64,000 nucleotides of DNA from Flavobacteriaceae bacterium UBA7302 (GTDB lineage: Bacteria > Bacteroidota > Bacteroidia > Flavobacteriales > Flavobacteriaceae). Location of the stretch: contig DKQS01000001.1 in NCBI GenBank assembly GCA_002471825.1, positions 62,001 through 126,000 on the forward strand. Direction: 5' to 3'. The notes beneath the pieces were generated by a model, which saw only the letters and a list, made by a program, of their open reading frames with translations, searched no databases and had not been told where the DNA came from. Below are positions 34,474-43,385 of this stretch, piece after piece. How positions within the stretch are numbered: the stretch's first letter is position 1; every line of letters starts with the position of its first letter. Both the position numbers and the translations under genes were made by a program.

Positions 34474-35816
34474 TGCTTTAAAGGAAGTATCCAGTCTTTG
34501 GTTTTCCATCCGTCTACCTCTTTTGTTAAATCCCTCTTTGGATCTATTAATAATTGTGCTCGTCTGCCATTTAGTGTAACCCATACTTCTGCTCGCACTT
34601 TCGGATCTTTCATTCCTTTGTCTTTAAAATGAGACTCCAAATAATGCGCAAATTGCAGGATCAAATCGGGTTGCATGGCCATTTGTTTTTCTTGGTGATC
34701 ATTTAGAAATTGACTGTTAATGACCGAACCTTCGCGTCCATCATCTCCATCTTTGACATAAAACGTAGCGGTGCCTGCTTTTTCCATGAGCATCACCCTC
34801 CATGAAAATCGATAGCCTTCTTCGGTCCAGAAAATATTTCCTGGATACAACAAGTAGCGCCAAGGAAATAGCAGTTGAAACAACATAAAAAAGGCTAGCA
34901 ATGGGACCAATTTGCTATTGTTTCTCCTGTTATTTTGATGCGCTTTTTCTTCGGAATTCACTCTTTTTAGTTTTTTGAAGATTCGGTTTAAAATTCGCTC
35001 ATGGAATGTGGCTGGAAAGAAAATAGTCACTACCAACATCATGACCAATGGGAATACTCCAATTTGAAACAGAATACCCGTCAATGTATGAAAGACCACA
35101 ACCGCGATATAAGCCAATACTCGTGTAGGTTTGAATAATAATGCAAAAACAACGAAGGTATCGAAGAGCATTCCCATCCAACTAAAGAGATAGGCCGTCT
35201 CTTGGTACTGAAAAATCCCGCCGATAATCGGAATGCTAGTTTTAGCAGGCAACCAAATCGCTAAAGGCAAGGCCTCGAGTAGCCAATCGGTATTAATTTT
35301 GAAAAGACCGGCATAAATGTAAACGATGGCGATCTGTAATTTTAAAAGATCAATACACCAGGCAGAAACTTTTTTACGACCAATTGTCGGCTTTCTTAAT
35401 ACGTCCAAAGAATAATTCTGATTCGCAGGAAGCCAAATCAATAAGAAGGAAACAATACTTACAAAATAGTAATGATTCAGGTAGTAGGTAATATCAATAA
35501 GCTCGACATAGGTGAAAGCAAAAAAGAAAAGTACCGTAGCAACTCGGTAAAAATACCCAAGTAAAATTCCGACACTTGAAAGAATGAGGAGTCCGAAAAC
35601 GGCATACATTCCGAGTCTTGGCAAGGGTTCAATCCAATCGAAACCAAAATAACTAAAATGCAAAATAGGGTCGACCAATTGTGTGTCGACCCAACCCATG
35701 TAGATATATCGTATTGTGCTAAAAAGCATCACCGCTCCGAAGGCAATTCGGAAAGTGATCAAGGGTGCTATGGGAACTAATTTATTTAGATAATTTGCTA
35801 CTCTTTGGTTTAACAA
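34470..35816 (-). CDS. HTTM domain membrane protein (vitamin K-dependent carboxylase-like)
   Basis: The 448-residue protein has an HTTM domain of about eight membrane segments in the first 300 residues (PLITFRIAFGAVMLFSTIRYIYMGW, SFLLIWLPANQNYSLD, VVFHTLTGILFQIGVFP) and a soluble C-terminal part. HTTM proteins resemble gamma-glutamyl carboxylase, but the bacterial reaction is unknown. It sits between imelysin and a TonB receptor, an arrangement recurrent in Bacteroidota, so it may process a ligand or a surface protein of the iron system. The 3' end overlaps the receptor start by ATGA. Confidence 0.88.
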   Translation of the reverse strand: MLNQRVANYLNKLVPIAPLITFRIAFGAVMLFSTIRYIYMGWVDTQLVDPILHFSYFGFDWIEPLPRLGMYAVFGLLILSSVGILLGYFYRVATVLFFFAFTYVELIDITYYLNHYYFVSIVSFLLIWLPANQNYSLDVLRKPTIGRKKVSAWCIDLLKLQIAIVYIYAGLFKINTDWLLEALPLAIWLPAKTSIPIIGGIFQYQETAYLFSWMGMLFDTFVVFALLFKPTRVLAYIAVVVFHTLTGILFQIGVFPLVMMLVVTIFFPATFHERILNRIFKKLKRVNSEEKAHQNNRRNNSKLVPLLAFFMLFQLLFPWRYLLYPGNIFWTEEGYRFSWRVMLMEKAGTATFYVKDGDDGREGSVINSQFLNDHQEKQMAMQPDLILQFAHYLESHFKDKGMKDPKVRAEVWVTLNGRRAQLLIDPKRDLTKEVDGWKTKDWILPLKQ

Positions 35817-35859
35817 GTTTCTATATTATTTGTATGATTGAGTTTTTAGGAATTAGTTG

Positions 35860-36969
35860 TTAATCGCCATCCCCTGAATTAAATGTGATGCTGATACCCA
35901 ACAAAGAACTCATGGAACTTTTGAAGTTCGCCGTGTTCGCTTGAAGCTCATCTCGTAGTGTAATTAAACTTTGATCACCAACATTGGCAGACAGCTCACC
36001 TGAAGGAAGCGCAGCAATCGCATTGTCAATTCTTGTAATGGCAGGAAGGGTGGCGTTTACCAAATCCTCACCTCCAACTACTGATTTTAAGTAATCCTCA
36101 AAGCCAATAATGGACTGCCCAGATCTGGATCTACCGAAATAAATATTCTTGGAACTTTCAAAATGTTCCATAATCAAATCCCGTGAAATTCCGCTGTAAT
36201 AAGCCTCTACTAAAGTTCCGTCTGGACCAGATTGACCGGCAGTTAATCCCGCTGGCAATTCAACCTTAAAGTTTTTGAGGACCTCATAGTATTTCACAAA
36301 TTCATTGTACAACAAGGAAACAGAACTACCAGCCGACGTACCATCATTGCTGATGAACTCGTTTCTATAAGTCCCTCTCCATTCACTGACAATGGTATCA
36401 AAAGTTGTTTTTAGTTCATTTACGATTAACACCAAGTAATCTCTACGTTCTTGAGTAAATCCGCTTACCAATTGAGCATCCGACTGTCCAATTCCATAAA
36501 TCAAATATTCAACCGTGTAGAAGCCTCGGATATCGGTAGCAAAACTATTTGCTAAATCGAAATTTGGATTCTGAATGTTCTGCTCAATGTTAGCCGTATT
36601 CACAGGGAAAGCTCCCAAAACATTGGCATAAGAGCCTAATAACAAATTCGCTGGGCCAAATCCGAAGGCATTGGTATGCTGGTGATCTTTCACCACCTGA
36701 ACCCAATTGTTACGCATGGCCTGTAAATTCTGTTCCGTGGTATTTGCGACAAAGTTTTGAACACTTGCGTGAAGGGCATTTACACTTGTTTGTACCGCTT
36801 CAAAATTCGGAATGATCAAATTATCTGCAATCGATGTCAACATTTCAGATCTATCAAAACCAGCAGGTTGGTTGATGGTTTCTTCCTCTGAACTACTGCA
36901 GGCATTGAACAATATAAAGGCTGAAAAAACAAGGGTTGTGATTGAAAGAATTTGCTTTTTAAAATTCAT
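35860..36969 (-). CDS. imelysin family lipoprotein
   Basis: The 369-residue lipoprotein starts at the ATG at 36969 (MNFKKQILSIT) with lipobox FNACSS. The rest is helical. Imelysin-type features are the N-terminal MLTSIADNLIIPNFEAVQTSVNAL and the HxxE-like region (WVQVVKDHQHTNAFGFGP; ALPSGEL further on). Imelysin-like proteins are iron-regulated and are thought to help bind or transport iron at the surface. It is second in the operon after DUF4856 (78-bp gap between coding regions) and upstream of the HTTM gene. Confidence 0.9.
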   Translation of the reverse strand: MNFKKQILSITTLVFSAFILFNACSSSEEETINQPAGFDRSEMLTSIADNLIIPNFEAVQTSVNALHASVQNFVANTTEQNLQAMRNNWVQVVKDHQHTNAFGFGPANLLLGSYANVLGAFPVNTANIEQNIQNPNFDLANSFATDIRGFYTVEYLIYGIGQSDAQLVSGFTQERRDYLVLIVNELKTTFDTIVSEWRGTYRNEFISNDGTSAGSSVSLLYNEFVKYYEVLKNFKVELPAGLTAGQSGPDGTLVEAYYSGISRDLIMEHFESSKNIYFGRSRSGQSIIGFEDYLKSVVGGEDLVNATLPAITRIDNAIAALPSGELSANVGDQSLITLRDELQANTANFKSSMSSLLGISITFNSGDGD

Positions 36970-37047
36970 GAATGGTAGGATTATTCGTTTGTATGGATAT
37001 TCATAAAAAGAGGAATTGGTGTTTTCCAATTCCTCCTTGATTAGGTA

Positions 37048-38148
37048 TTAGTTATTCACATAAAAACTTTGAACTTCTTCGTCTGAAAAACCATAGATGG
37101 CTTGAATATCAGTGACAATTCGGTCTAAGTTATTGATTAAAGTTGCTTCATTTAAAAATCTAAAACTCTCTGGAGTTTGACCTTCTGGCGCAAGTAAATC
37201 CACCAAAATTTGATCGATCTGAGCATCGGTAATTAATTTCTGTGAGGCTCTTTTAAATCCGTGAGCAAAAGCAACACCTTCTGCATAGGCATGCATGGCA
37301 TTACCGCGATCTTCGTCAGTTTGAGCGTTTTGCAACTGTACTTTTGTGGAATAGCAGTAAAAGATAACCGTCGCGAAGTTCGACTTTTCCCAATTTAAAA
37401 GATAATCTGCCAATGCTTGATCTCTAACCGCATTGTAATCCGCTCCGCCTTCAATGGCTGCCTTTGCGGTAATTAGGTTTGTTTTGATATCGAAAAACAA
37501 TCCAGTTTCATCCGTCAGGTTGGATCTTCTTTTAGAGTATTTGGCCGCAGCAGTTGTTGTAGCCGGATCAAAAGAAGCATCTGTACCGTGAACTTCTACC
37601 AATCGATCGATTGTTGCAGGATTCGTTAAATCTCCGTTCTGAATAACATCAATGGCATGGTTGTATAAGGCCGCACCAAACAATCCTTTTTCAATCATTT
37701 GCTCTAGCTCTAATCCGTTTTCATCTAAGAGGCGGGTTCCTAACAATCCACCTTGCTCTCCTTGTGCTGGTGAACCATTCAAACCTGGATTTTGAAATCC
37801 GGTCGTAGAATTGGCTGAATTTACCAATTCGGTCAACCAACCTTGCACCAATGCTCTATAATCTGGTTGTGTAATGGTAGATAAGGTTTGTGGAAAAGAG
37901 ATAGGTGCAACCGTAGTGGTTTGGGCATTGGCCTCAGCGGCATTCAATTCTCCTGTCATGGTTAATAATTCACCAATAACTGCGTCCTCAGCAGTCACAT
38001 TGGCATTGTAAGAAGTGGAATTATATGTTGATGGTAGTTGTAACTCTGGAACTACATTGTTGTCTTCATTTGTACATGAAACAATGGTCATTACAAGGGT
38101 TAACATTAGGGCTGTTTTTGTCAATTTTTTTAACATCGTCATTTTCAT
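37048..38148 (-). CDS. DUF4856 domain-containing lipoprotein, first gene of the iron operon
   Basis: The 366-residue protein has a signal and lipobox (MTIVSCTNE) and a helical DUF4856 body: PSTYNSTSYNANVTAEDA at the start, LVQGWLTELVNSANSTTG, LLGTRLLDENGLELEQMIEKGLFGAALYNHAI, and YCYSTKVQLQNAQTDEDRG near the end. DUF4856 is usually found next to imelysin genes and may be an imelysin-like binding protein. A well-formed promoter with a palindrome over its -33 box precedes it (38167-38208), and this suggests iron control by a Fur-type regulator. Confidence 0.87.
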   Translation of the reverse strand: MKMTMLKKLTKTALMLTLVMTIVSCTNEDNNVVPELQLPSTYNSTSYNANVTAEDAVIGELLTMTGELNAAEANAQTTTVAPISFPQTLSTITQPDYRALVQGWLTELVNSANSTTGFQNPGLNGSPAQGEQGGLLGTRLLDENGLELEQMIEKGLFGAALYNHAIDVIQNGDLTNPATIDRLVEVHGTDASFDPATTTAAAKYSKRRSNLTDETGLFFDIKTNLITAKAAIEGGADYNAVRDQALADYLLNWEKSNFATVIFYCYSTKVQLQNAQTDEDRGNAMHAYAEGVAFAHGFKRASQKLITDAQIDQILVDLLAPEGQTPESFRFLNEATLINNLDRIVTDIQAIYGFSDEEVQSFYVNN

Positions 38149-38166
38149 TTTTTAATTATTCGGATG

Positions 38167-38199
38167 CAAAAATACAACAGGATTTTTATTTAGAACAAA
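38167..38199 (-). promoter_or_regulatory. promoter of the DUF4856-imelysin-HTTM-TonB receptor operon
   Basis: On the minus strand TTTG (38199-38196) is followed by 21 bases and then TATTTTTG (38174-38167), exact -33 and -7 boxes for Bacteroidota. Transcription would start near 38160, about 12 bases before the ATG at 38148. Confidence 0.7.
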
Positions 38200-38208
38200 T
38201 TAAAATAA
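38186..38208. promoter_or_regulatory. candidate Fur-type operator
   Basis: TTATTTAGAA and ATTAAAATAA are imperfect inverted arms (7 of 10 pairs) around a 3-base centre. The site overlaps the -33 box. Its position and AT-rich sequence fit repression of an iron-uptake operon by Fur, but no flavobacterial Fur matrix was applied. Confidence 0.4.
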
Positions 38209-38303
38209 GAATTTTTGAAAAAAATTTAATTCACTTAAAAACCTTTATTCCAAATACTTACGAAGTTTTATAAGGTTTCTTGAAATTATGGGAGTTCGTA
38301 AAA

Positions 38304-39761
38304 TTAGCTGGATTTTCCTTTTTCGAAGGAAATGCAAACGTTCTTTGGCTCGGTGAAAAAGCGCAGTGCTTCTACCCCTCCTTCGCGACCTACTCCCGAG
38401 TCTTTTTGACCGCCAAATGGCGTTCGTAAATCACGAAGCATCCAGGTGTTCACCCAAACAATTCCGCTTTGTAGGTTTTTAGAGAAACGCATGGTTCGAT
38501 TCAAGTCATTGGTCCATACCGTAGAAGACAATCCGTATTTGACATCATTGGCTAATTGAAGGGCTTCATCCTCACCCTTAAATGACATGATGGTTACAAC
38601 AGGACCAAAAATTTCTTCTTGGTTTAATTGGCATTGATTGTCTTTTACTTCGATGATGGTGGGTTGCAGGTAATATCCTTTCTGCATGCCTTCCACGGCC
38701 AGTTCCTTGCCACCATAAAGAATGCTTCCACCCATTGCTTTGGCATTATCAATATAGGATACTACTTTTTGCAGGTGAGGCTTGGAAACTATGGCTCCGA
38801 TGTCAGTTTGATCATCCATCGGATTCCCAATGCGAAGCTCGGCAACCTTTTCAATGAAGTCTGATTTGAACCTGTCGTAAATGGATTCTTCTACCAATAT
38901 TCGACTTCCACACAAACAAATCTGCCCTTGATTGGCAAAGGATGATCGAATGGTAGTACTAAGCATCTTATCGTAATCACAATCAGCAAAAATGATATTC
39001 GGATTCTTACCTCCTAGTTCTAGTGACAGTTTCTTAAACATCGGAGCCGTGATGGAAGCGATCTTTGCTCCTGTGTCTGTTCCGCCCGTAAACGAGATTG
39101 CTTTAATCTTTGGATGTGCCACGATGGCCTGGCCAGTAGTTTGGCCCAATCCGTGAACAATATTTAAAACACCTGCTGGTAAACCGGCTTGCATACAGAT
39201 ATCAGCCAACATATAAGCAGTTAACGGGGTTACTTCACTTGGTTTAGCAACCACACAGTTTCCCGCAGCCAAAGCCGGAGCGATTTTCCAAGTAAACAGA
39301 TACAAAGGAAGATTCCATGGTGAAATACAACCCACAACCCCAATGGGTTGACGTAAGGTGAAATTTATTGCATCCAAACCAACACTTTCATGACTTTCCG
39401 ATGGAAACTGGGTAATGGCTTTTGCGAAAAAACTAAAATTACTCGCGGCTCGCGGAATGTCAATGGACCGTGAAAGTTGAATGGGCTTGCCATTGTCTTT
39501 GGTTTCCGCTCTTGCAAATTCCTCGAGGTTTTCCAACAGCAAATCAGCGATTCGCTGCAGTATGGTTGAACGCAATTCCAACGTTGTATTACTCCAATGT
39601 GGAAAGGCATCCTCAGCCGCCTCAACGGCAAGATCAACGTCTTCCTCTAAAGAATTGGGAATTTGTCCATAGACCACACCCACGGACGGATCATAATTAT
39701 CCAACCAACTGTCGGCCATTGGGTCTTTGTATTCTCCGTTGATGTAGTTTTGGATTTTCAT
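38304..39761 (-). CDS. aldehyde dehydrogenase, probably 2-aminomuconate-6-semialdehyde dehydrogenase
   Basis: The 485-residue NAD-dependent aldehyde dehydrogenase starts at the ATG at 39761 (MKIQNYINGEY). The catalytic Cys lies in FANQGQICLCGSR, the general-base Glu in LSLELGGKNPN, the NAD-loop in SFTGGTDTGAKI and the C-terminal PFGGQKDSGVGREGG is present. AMSDH oxidises the aldehyde formed by ACMSD decarboxylation; 2-hydroxymuconic semialdehyde enzymes are close relatives. The kynurenine context (kynU, kmo, RidA, haaO, ACMSD nearby) decides the call. It is separated from a DUF6090 stop by a single base. Confidence 0.87.
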   Translation of the reverse strand: MKIQNYINGEYKDPMADSWLDNYDPSVGVVYGQIPNSLEEDVDLAVEAAEDAFPHWSNTTLELRSTILQRIADLLLENLEEFARAETKDNGKPIQLSRSIDIPRAASNFSFFAKAITQFPSESHESVGLDAINFTLRQPIGVVGCISPWNLPLYLFTWKIAPALAAGNCVVAKPSEVTPLTAYMLADICMQAGLPAGVLNIVHGLGQTTGQAIVAHPKIKAISFTGGTDTGAKIASITAPMFKKLSLELGGKNPNIIFADCDYDKMLSTTIRSSFANQGQICLCGSRILVEESIYDRFKSDFIEKVAELRIGNPMDDQTDIGAIVSKPHLQKVVSYIDNAKAMGGSILYGGKELAVEGMQKGYYLQPTIIEVKDNQCQLNQEEIFGPVVTIMSFKGEDEALQLANDVKYGLSSTVWTNDLNRTMRFSKNLQSGIVWVNTWMLRDLRTPFGGQKDSGVGREGGVEALRFFTEPKNVCISFEKGKSS

Positions 39762-39762
39762 T

Positions 39763-40527
39763 TTAATCTTGGAATCTAGTTTCAATTTCTTGATTCAAAA
39801 GTGATAAAATTTTTTCTGTGTGTTCAATTGTACCTCTAATTCTGCCCCAATAACTTTTTTTGTTCCTAGCCTGCAGCAACAAATACTTGTAATAGATTGG
39901 ATGATTGATTTTTTCAAAATCATATTTGGTTCTAATGAAATAAGTAGAATCTGTTTGAAGTTCAAAATAATCCTCTTGAAATTTAATTTCCTTTAAATCT
40001 TCTTCAACTTGATCTAACTTTGGTTGATCCTCATTATAGATATCGTTAATGAATATCTTTCTAACAGGAAGAAAAACCTCGTAGAAACGCATAATTTCCT
40101 TTCGCAAGGAGTCCGTTTTTAATTTCTGTATCCCTTTATTCTTGAGCGTTTCAAAAGTGGCCTTATCAAAAGAAAGTTCTATCGCAACTCTAGACCAACC
40201 ATGAAGATTTCTTAATTTTCGCTCTTTTAAATCCAGTTTTCCTTCTCTAACAAGTAGCAATGAATCAATCGCACCATCCTTTCGTCTAATTCGGTATTCC
40301 AAATAATTAAAAAGCTTTAGATCATTTTCAATGGAAGTTTTTAACTCCCGTATTATTTTCTCCTCAAATATTTCATCTTGCTTTTCGAGATTCCAATTGT
40401 TGATTTGTAAAGCAATCAAAATACCAATAACTACGAGGATAATTTCCCCTAAGGCATATATCAGGTATTTACTGAAGCGATTTTCAGCGAGAAGTTTCAG
40501 ACGTATTTTTCTAAAGAATTTTATCAT
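39763..40527 (-). CDS. DUF6090 family protein (second of a tandem pair)
   Basis: The 254-residue protein has the DUF6090 start: MIKFFRKIRLKLLAENRFSK, then a single membrane helix YALGEIILVVIGILIALQIN (about 24-43), followed by NNWN and a charged coiled-coil-rich region to the end. The function of the family is unknown; Flavobacteriia often carry many copies. Its stop is one base from the aldehyde dehydrogenase start, and it is 7 bp behind its paralogue. Co-transcription is likely but may not mean shared function. Confidence 0.85.
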   Translation of the reverse strand: MIKFFRKIRLKLLAENRFSKYLIYALGEIILVVIGILIALQINNWNLEKQDEIFEEKIIRELKTSIENDLKLFNYLEYRIRRKDGAIDSLLLVREGKLDLKERKLRNLHGWSRVAIELSFDKATFETLKNKGIQKLKTDSLRKEIMRFYEVFLPVRKIFINDIYNEDQPKLDQVEEDLKEIKFQEDYFELQTDSTYFIRTKYDFEKINHPIYYKYLLLQARNKKSYWGRIRGTIEHTEKILSLLNQEIETRFQD

Positions 40528-40534
40528 CTAATAG

Positions 40535-41302
40535 TTAATCTCTAATTTTTAATTCTTTGTCTATGGCTACAATGAGATCTTTAATTCTCTCAAATCTTTG
40601 ATTTAAGATTTCATGAGTTCTCATTTTACTTTGGACAACTGAAGGCAATAACTCAATAAATTTATCATTAGAACGCATTTTTCTCAGCACGAGTAAAGCA
40701 TCACGATAGGTATAATCAAACCTCTCTTTAAAACTACCCATTCGAATTTGTTGTTTATCGCTAAGGATACCTATTCGATAATCAATATAATTTAACTGAA
40801 TCTTTTCAGTGATAAACCGATATTGATTCCTGTTTTTTACATACGCATAATAGGTTGAGATTTGAGTCTTTAAATCTTCATTTGTTAAAAGCCCTAATCG
40901 ACCTGCCGACTTAATCTCCTCATACGTATGATCTATCTGTTGTGGCGAATATGTATAACCTGCATATTCGATACTTTCAATAAAATAAGTCGGTCTATCA
41001 ATTGATTCTGAATTATTTTTACTGAATTGCAATAAGTACTCAGCTCTTTTCTTGCGGTTTAAATTGGTGCGTATTGCATTAGAAATACTCACAGAATCTT
41101 GTGTTAATTCTAATTTAATTCTTTTCAAATATTTAATTTCAGAAGCTCTATCTTTTCGATTTTCGTTCCATATATTGATTTGAAGGGCAATTAAAATTCC
41201 TATCACCACCAAAACAATCTCTCCAATGGCGTACATCAGGTATTTATTGAAACGATTTTGTTCCAGTAATTTTTGGCGAATACGTCGGAAAAATTTAATC
41301 AT
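40535..41302 (-). CDS. DUF6090 family protein (first of a tandem pair)
   Basis: The 255-residue paralogue of the next gene has the same N-terminal plan (MIKFFRRIRQKLLEQNRFNK, then a helix with YAIGEIVLVVIGILIALQIN). The first 45 residues are about 80 percent identical by eye, while the C-terminal domains are strongly diverged. Function is unknown. The 94-bp repeat at 41316-41409 ends 14 bp upstream of the start, so that repeat occupies its promoter region. Confidence 0.85.
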   Translation of the reverse strand: MIKFFRRIRQKLLEQNRFNKYLMYAIGEIVLVVIGILIALQINIWNENRKDRASEIKYLKRIKLELTQDSVSISNAIRTNLNRKKRAEYLLQFSKNNSESIDRPTYFIESIEYAGYTYSPQQIDHTYEEIKSAGRLGLLTNEDLKTQISTYYAYVKNRNQYRFITEKIQLNYIDYRIGILSDKQQIRMGSFKERFDYTYRDALLVLRKMRSNDKFIELLPSVVQSKMRTHEILNQRFERIKDLIVAIDKELKIRD

Positions 41303-41315
41303 ACTTATTGCTTTG

Positions 41316-41409
41316 TGTCATTTCGAGCCTTTCGACGGGGCTCAAGACAGGCCTGTCGAGAAATCTCGGAACATAGCCTTGAGATTCCTCCGCTATGGTC
41401 GGAATGACA
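41316..41409. repeat. 94-bp palindromic repeat element (non-autonomous, related to the GIY-YIG cassette)
   Basis: The ends are inverted: tgtcatttcga at 41316-41326 and tcggaatgaca at 41399-41409 (10 of 11 pairs). Internal inverted repeats include catagc / gctatg (from about 41372 to 41396) and gagaaatctc / gagattcctc. Its left part shares the pattern tgtca-nn-tcgag and gtcgaga with the ends of the GIY-YIG cassette, and 41329-41351 matches the fragment behind dnaK at 21 of 23. It sits between M20 and DUF6090 genes and carries no gene of its own. Confidence 0.75.
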
Positions 41410-41438
41410 TCGATTTTTTTTATGAACCAACCTAATCA

Positions 41439-42944
41439 CTAAAACTCAGTATTTAAAATAGACAAACAAATCTTAATCCCCTGTCGGATGTTTCCAATAC
41501 GTATGTTTTCATTCGGACTATGCTGATTGTTATCCATATTCACCATCGGAACAATAATGGCCGGAATCTTTAACTCATTAATTGCGGGAATAATGGGAAC
41601 TGTTCCTCCCATAGTTCTGATTCGAACGGGTTCTTTACCGAAGGTCTTGGTTAAACTTTCGCTCAACGTTGCACCAAAGGTTGAGTTCATATCGGTACGA
41701 AAAGCATTCACATAACGATTGGCCTTAAAAGTCACAATTTTATCATAAGTCATTCGCTCTTTATCTGTTGGGTTTCGATCAATCACATAAAATCCTTGTT
41801 TTTCAATATGCTTCTTTACTTTTTCCAGCTGTTTGGCTCCGTCGGTTTCCTTCACCAATCGGACATCAATATGTGCCGTTGCATATTCTGGAATAACGGT
41901 CTTTAAACCTTTTCCTTTCCAAGATGTTCCAATTTGACGTACATTCAAGGAAGGATATTGCAACGCTTCTTGATAGGTGGTCCCTACTTTTTCAGCATTC
42001 TTAATTATCAATCCTTTATTGATAAAATCAGTATCATCTGGAACAGACGTTAAAATCTTCATGGTTTGTTCATCTAAGGAAATTCCATCATAATATCCAT
42101 CAATAAGAACCCTTCCATCTTCCCCTTTCATGGTACTTAACAATCTGGATAGCGTAAACACGGGATTGCTCACATAATTGCCATAGTGACCACTATGCTG
42201 TGGTAATTTTGCCCCATGAGCGGTAATACTGCAGGTAGCAATACCTCGACATCCAAAAGTTAAGGTTGGCTGATTGGAATTATGGGCCGGACCGTCCATA
42301 ATGATCATGTAATCCGATGCATATTTTGATTTGTACTTTTTGAGTGTGGACAAAAATCCGTTAGAACCATACTCTTCTTCCAAATCAAAAATGATTTTTA
42401 GGTTGAACTTAGGCATCATTCCTTCCGCCTTAAGAATCTCTAAGGCCGAAAGCATCATCGTTATCGGTGCCTTATCATCCGCAGCGGCACGACCAAAAAT
42501 GCGCCAATCGTCATTTATCTTTTCATTCAAATTATCCCAAGCGATTGCCTTCCAATCACCCTTCGGAGATTTTTCCTTCAGGACTGGCACAAATGGATCT
42601 TCTTGATCCCAAGCGTCGGGATTAACGGGCTGGCCATCCAGATGAAAATAAAACAAAATGGTCTTCAATTTCGGATCTACCATCCTTTCCGCAAAAAGAA
42701 CGGGTAACGTTGAAGATTCTAAGGTCTCCAATTGAAATCCGACATCTTGATACTTCTTCTTGACCCAAGAAATATTCTTATAGACATTCTCAAGATCTTG
42801 AGGTAAGTTTGGAATACCCACCAGTTCTTTATGACTCCATAAAACGGAGGTTAATTTCTTGTCGATGGTCTGATCCCAATTCTCTTGAGACTGAATTTGC
42901 CATCCAAAAGCAATGACAAATAGTACGGTTAAATAATTTCTCAT
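41439..42944 (-). CDS. M20 family metallopeptidase, exported
   Basis: The 501-residue zinc peptidase has a signal peptide ([17 protein letters not shown]). M20 features are [10 protein letters not shown] (first metal ligand region, HLDxxP), [11 protein letters not shown] (bridging Asp), [12 protein letters not shown] (catalytic Glu pair) and [13 protein letters not shown], followed by the lid domain. The last His lies near [13 protein letters not shown]. It is a dipeptidase/aminopeptidase type. Its ATG overlaps the RidA stop (ATGA), so it is co-translated with a kynurenine-cluster gene, possibly to supply tryptophan-containing peptides; that link is inference. Confidence 0.88.
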   Translation of the reverse strand: MRNYLTVLFVIAFGWQIQSQENWDQTIDKKLTSVLWSHKELVGIPNLPQDLENVYKNISWVKKKYQDVGFQLETLESSTLPVLFAERMVDPKLKTILFYFHLDGQPVNPDAWDQEDPFVPVLKEKSPKGDWKAIAWDNLNEKINDDWRIFGRAAADDKAPITMMLSALEILKAEGMMPKFNLKIIFDLEEEYGSNGFLSTLKKYKSKYASDYMIIMDGPAHNSNQPTLTFGCRGIATCSITAHGAKLPQHSGHYGNYVSNPVFTLSRLLSTMKGEDGRVLIDGYYDGISLDEQTMKILTSVPDDTDFINKGLIIKNAEKVGTTYQEALQYPSLNVRQIGTSWKGKGLKTVIPEYATAHIDVRLVKETDGAKQLEKVKKHIEKQGFYVIDRNPTDKERMTYDKIVTFKANRYVNAFRTDMNSTFGATLSESLTKTFGKEPVRIRTMGGTVPIIPAINELKIPAIIVPMVNMDNNQHSPNENIRIGNIRQGIKICLSILNTEF

Positions 42945-43345
42945 GATTGTTTCTTGTAGGCAGTTACTTTGATTTCTACGACCAAATCGGGATGTGGTAA
43001 TTGATGCACGGCAACCGTAGTTCTTGCCGGTCCGGTTTCAGAATTGAAAAATTCGGCATAGGCCTTATTATATCCAGCAAAATCATTCATATTCACTAAA
43101 AAGGTAGAAACATCGACGACATCGTCAAGGCTAGCTCCAACACTGCGTAAGTTTCCATCAATGTTCTTTAACACTTCCCTTGTCTGAGTTTCAATATTCA
43201 ATCGTTTGGTTCCCATTTCATCTATGATATCTACTCCAGCAATGCTGTTATCTGCTCTTCTCGAGCTTGTACCAGAAACAAAAATGAAATCGCCAACCAC
43301 TTTCACATGAGGATAGGCTCCTCGTGGTGTTACTTTTTTAGTCAT
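42941..43345 (-). CDS. RidA family protein, probable 2-aminomuconate deaminase
   Basis: The 134-residue YjgF/YER057c/UK114 family protein has [15 protein letters not shown] at the N-terminal side, [23 protein letters not shown] at the C-terminus with the conserved Arg and the Glu that binds the substrate. RidA proteins deaminate imines and enamines; in kynurenine clusters a member acts as 2-aminomuconate deaminase. It overlaps the M20 gene by ATGA. It is separated from kmo by the GIY-YIG cassette. Confidence 0.85.
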   Translation of the reverse strand: MTKKVTPRGAYPHVKVVGDFIFVSGTSSRRADNSIAGVDIIDEMGTKRLNIETQTREVLKNIDGNLRSVGASLDDVVDVSTFLVNMNDFAGYNKAYAEFFNSETGPARTTVAVHQLPHPDLVVEIKVTAYKKQS

Positions 43346-43385
43346 TATTTGATTAGTTTTTATATAATGTTAACTTCTCGACTTA

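Noticed and set aside
39365..39742. Overlapping open frames on both strands within the aldehyde dehydrogenase gene
   Set aside because: They are shadows of a well-conserved aldehyde dehydrogenase frame.
41226..41435. 69-codon open frame reading through the repeat upstream of DUF6090
   Set aside because: It consists of the antisense N-terminus of the DUF6090 gene and the 94-bp palindromic repeat; no protein-like conservation or start context.
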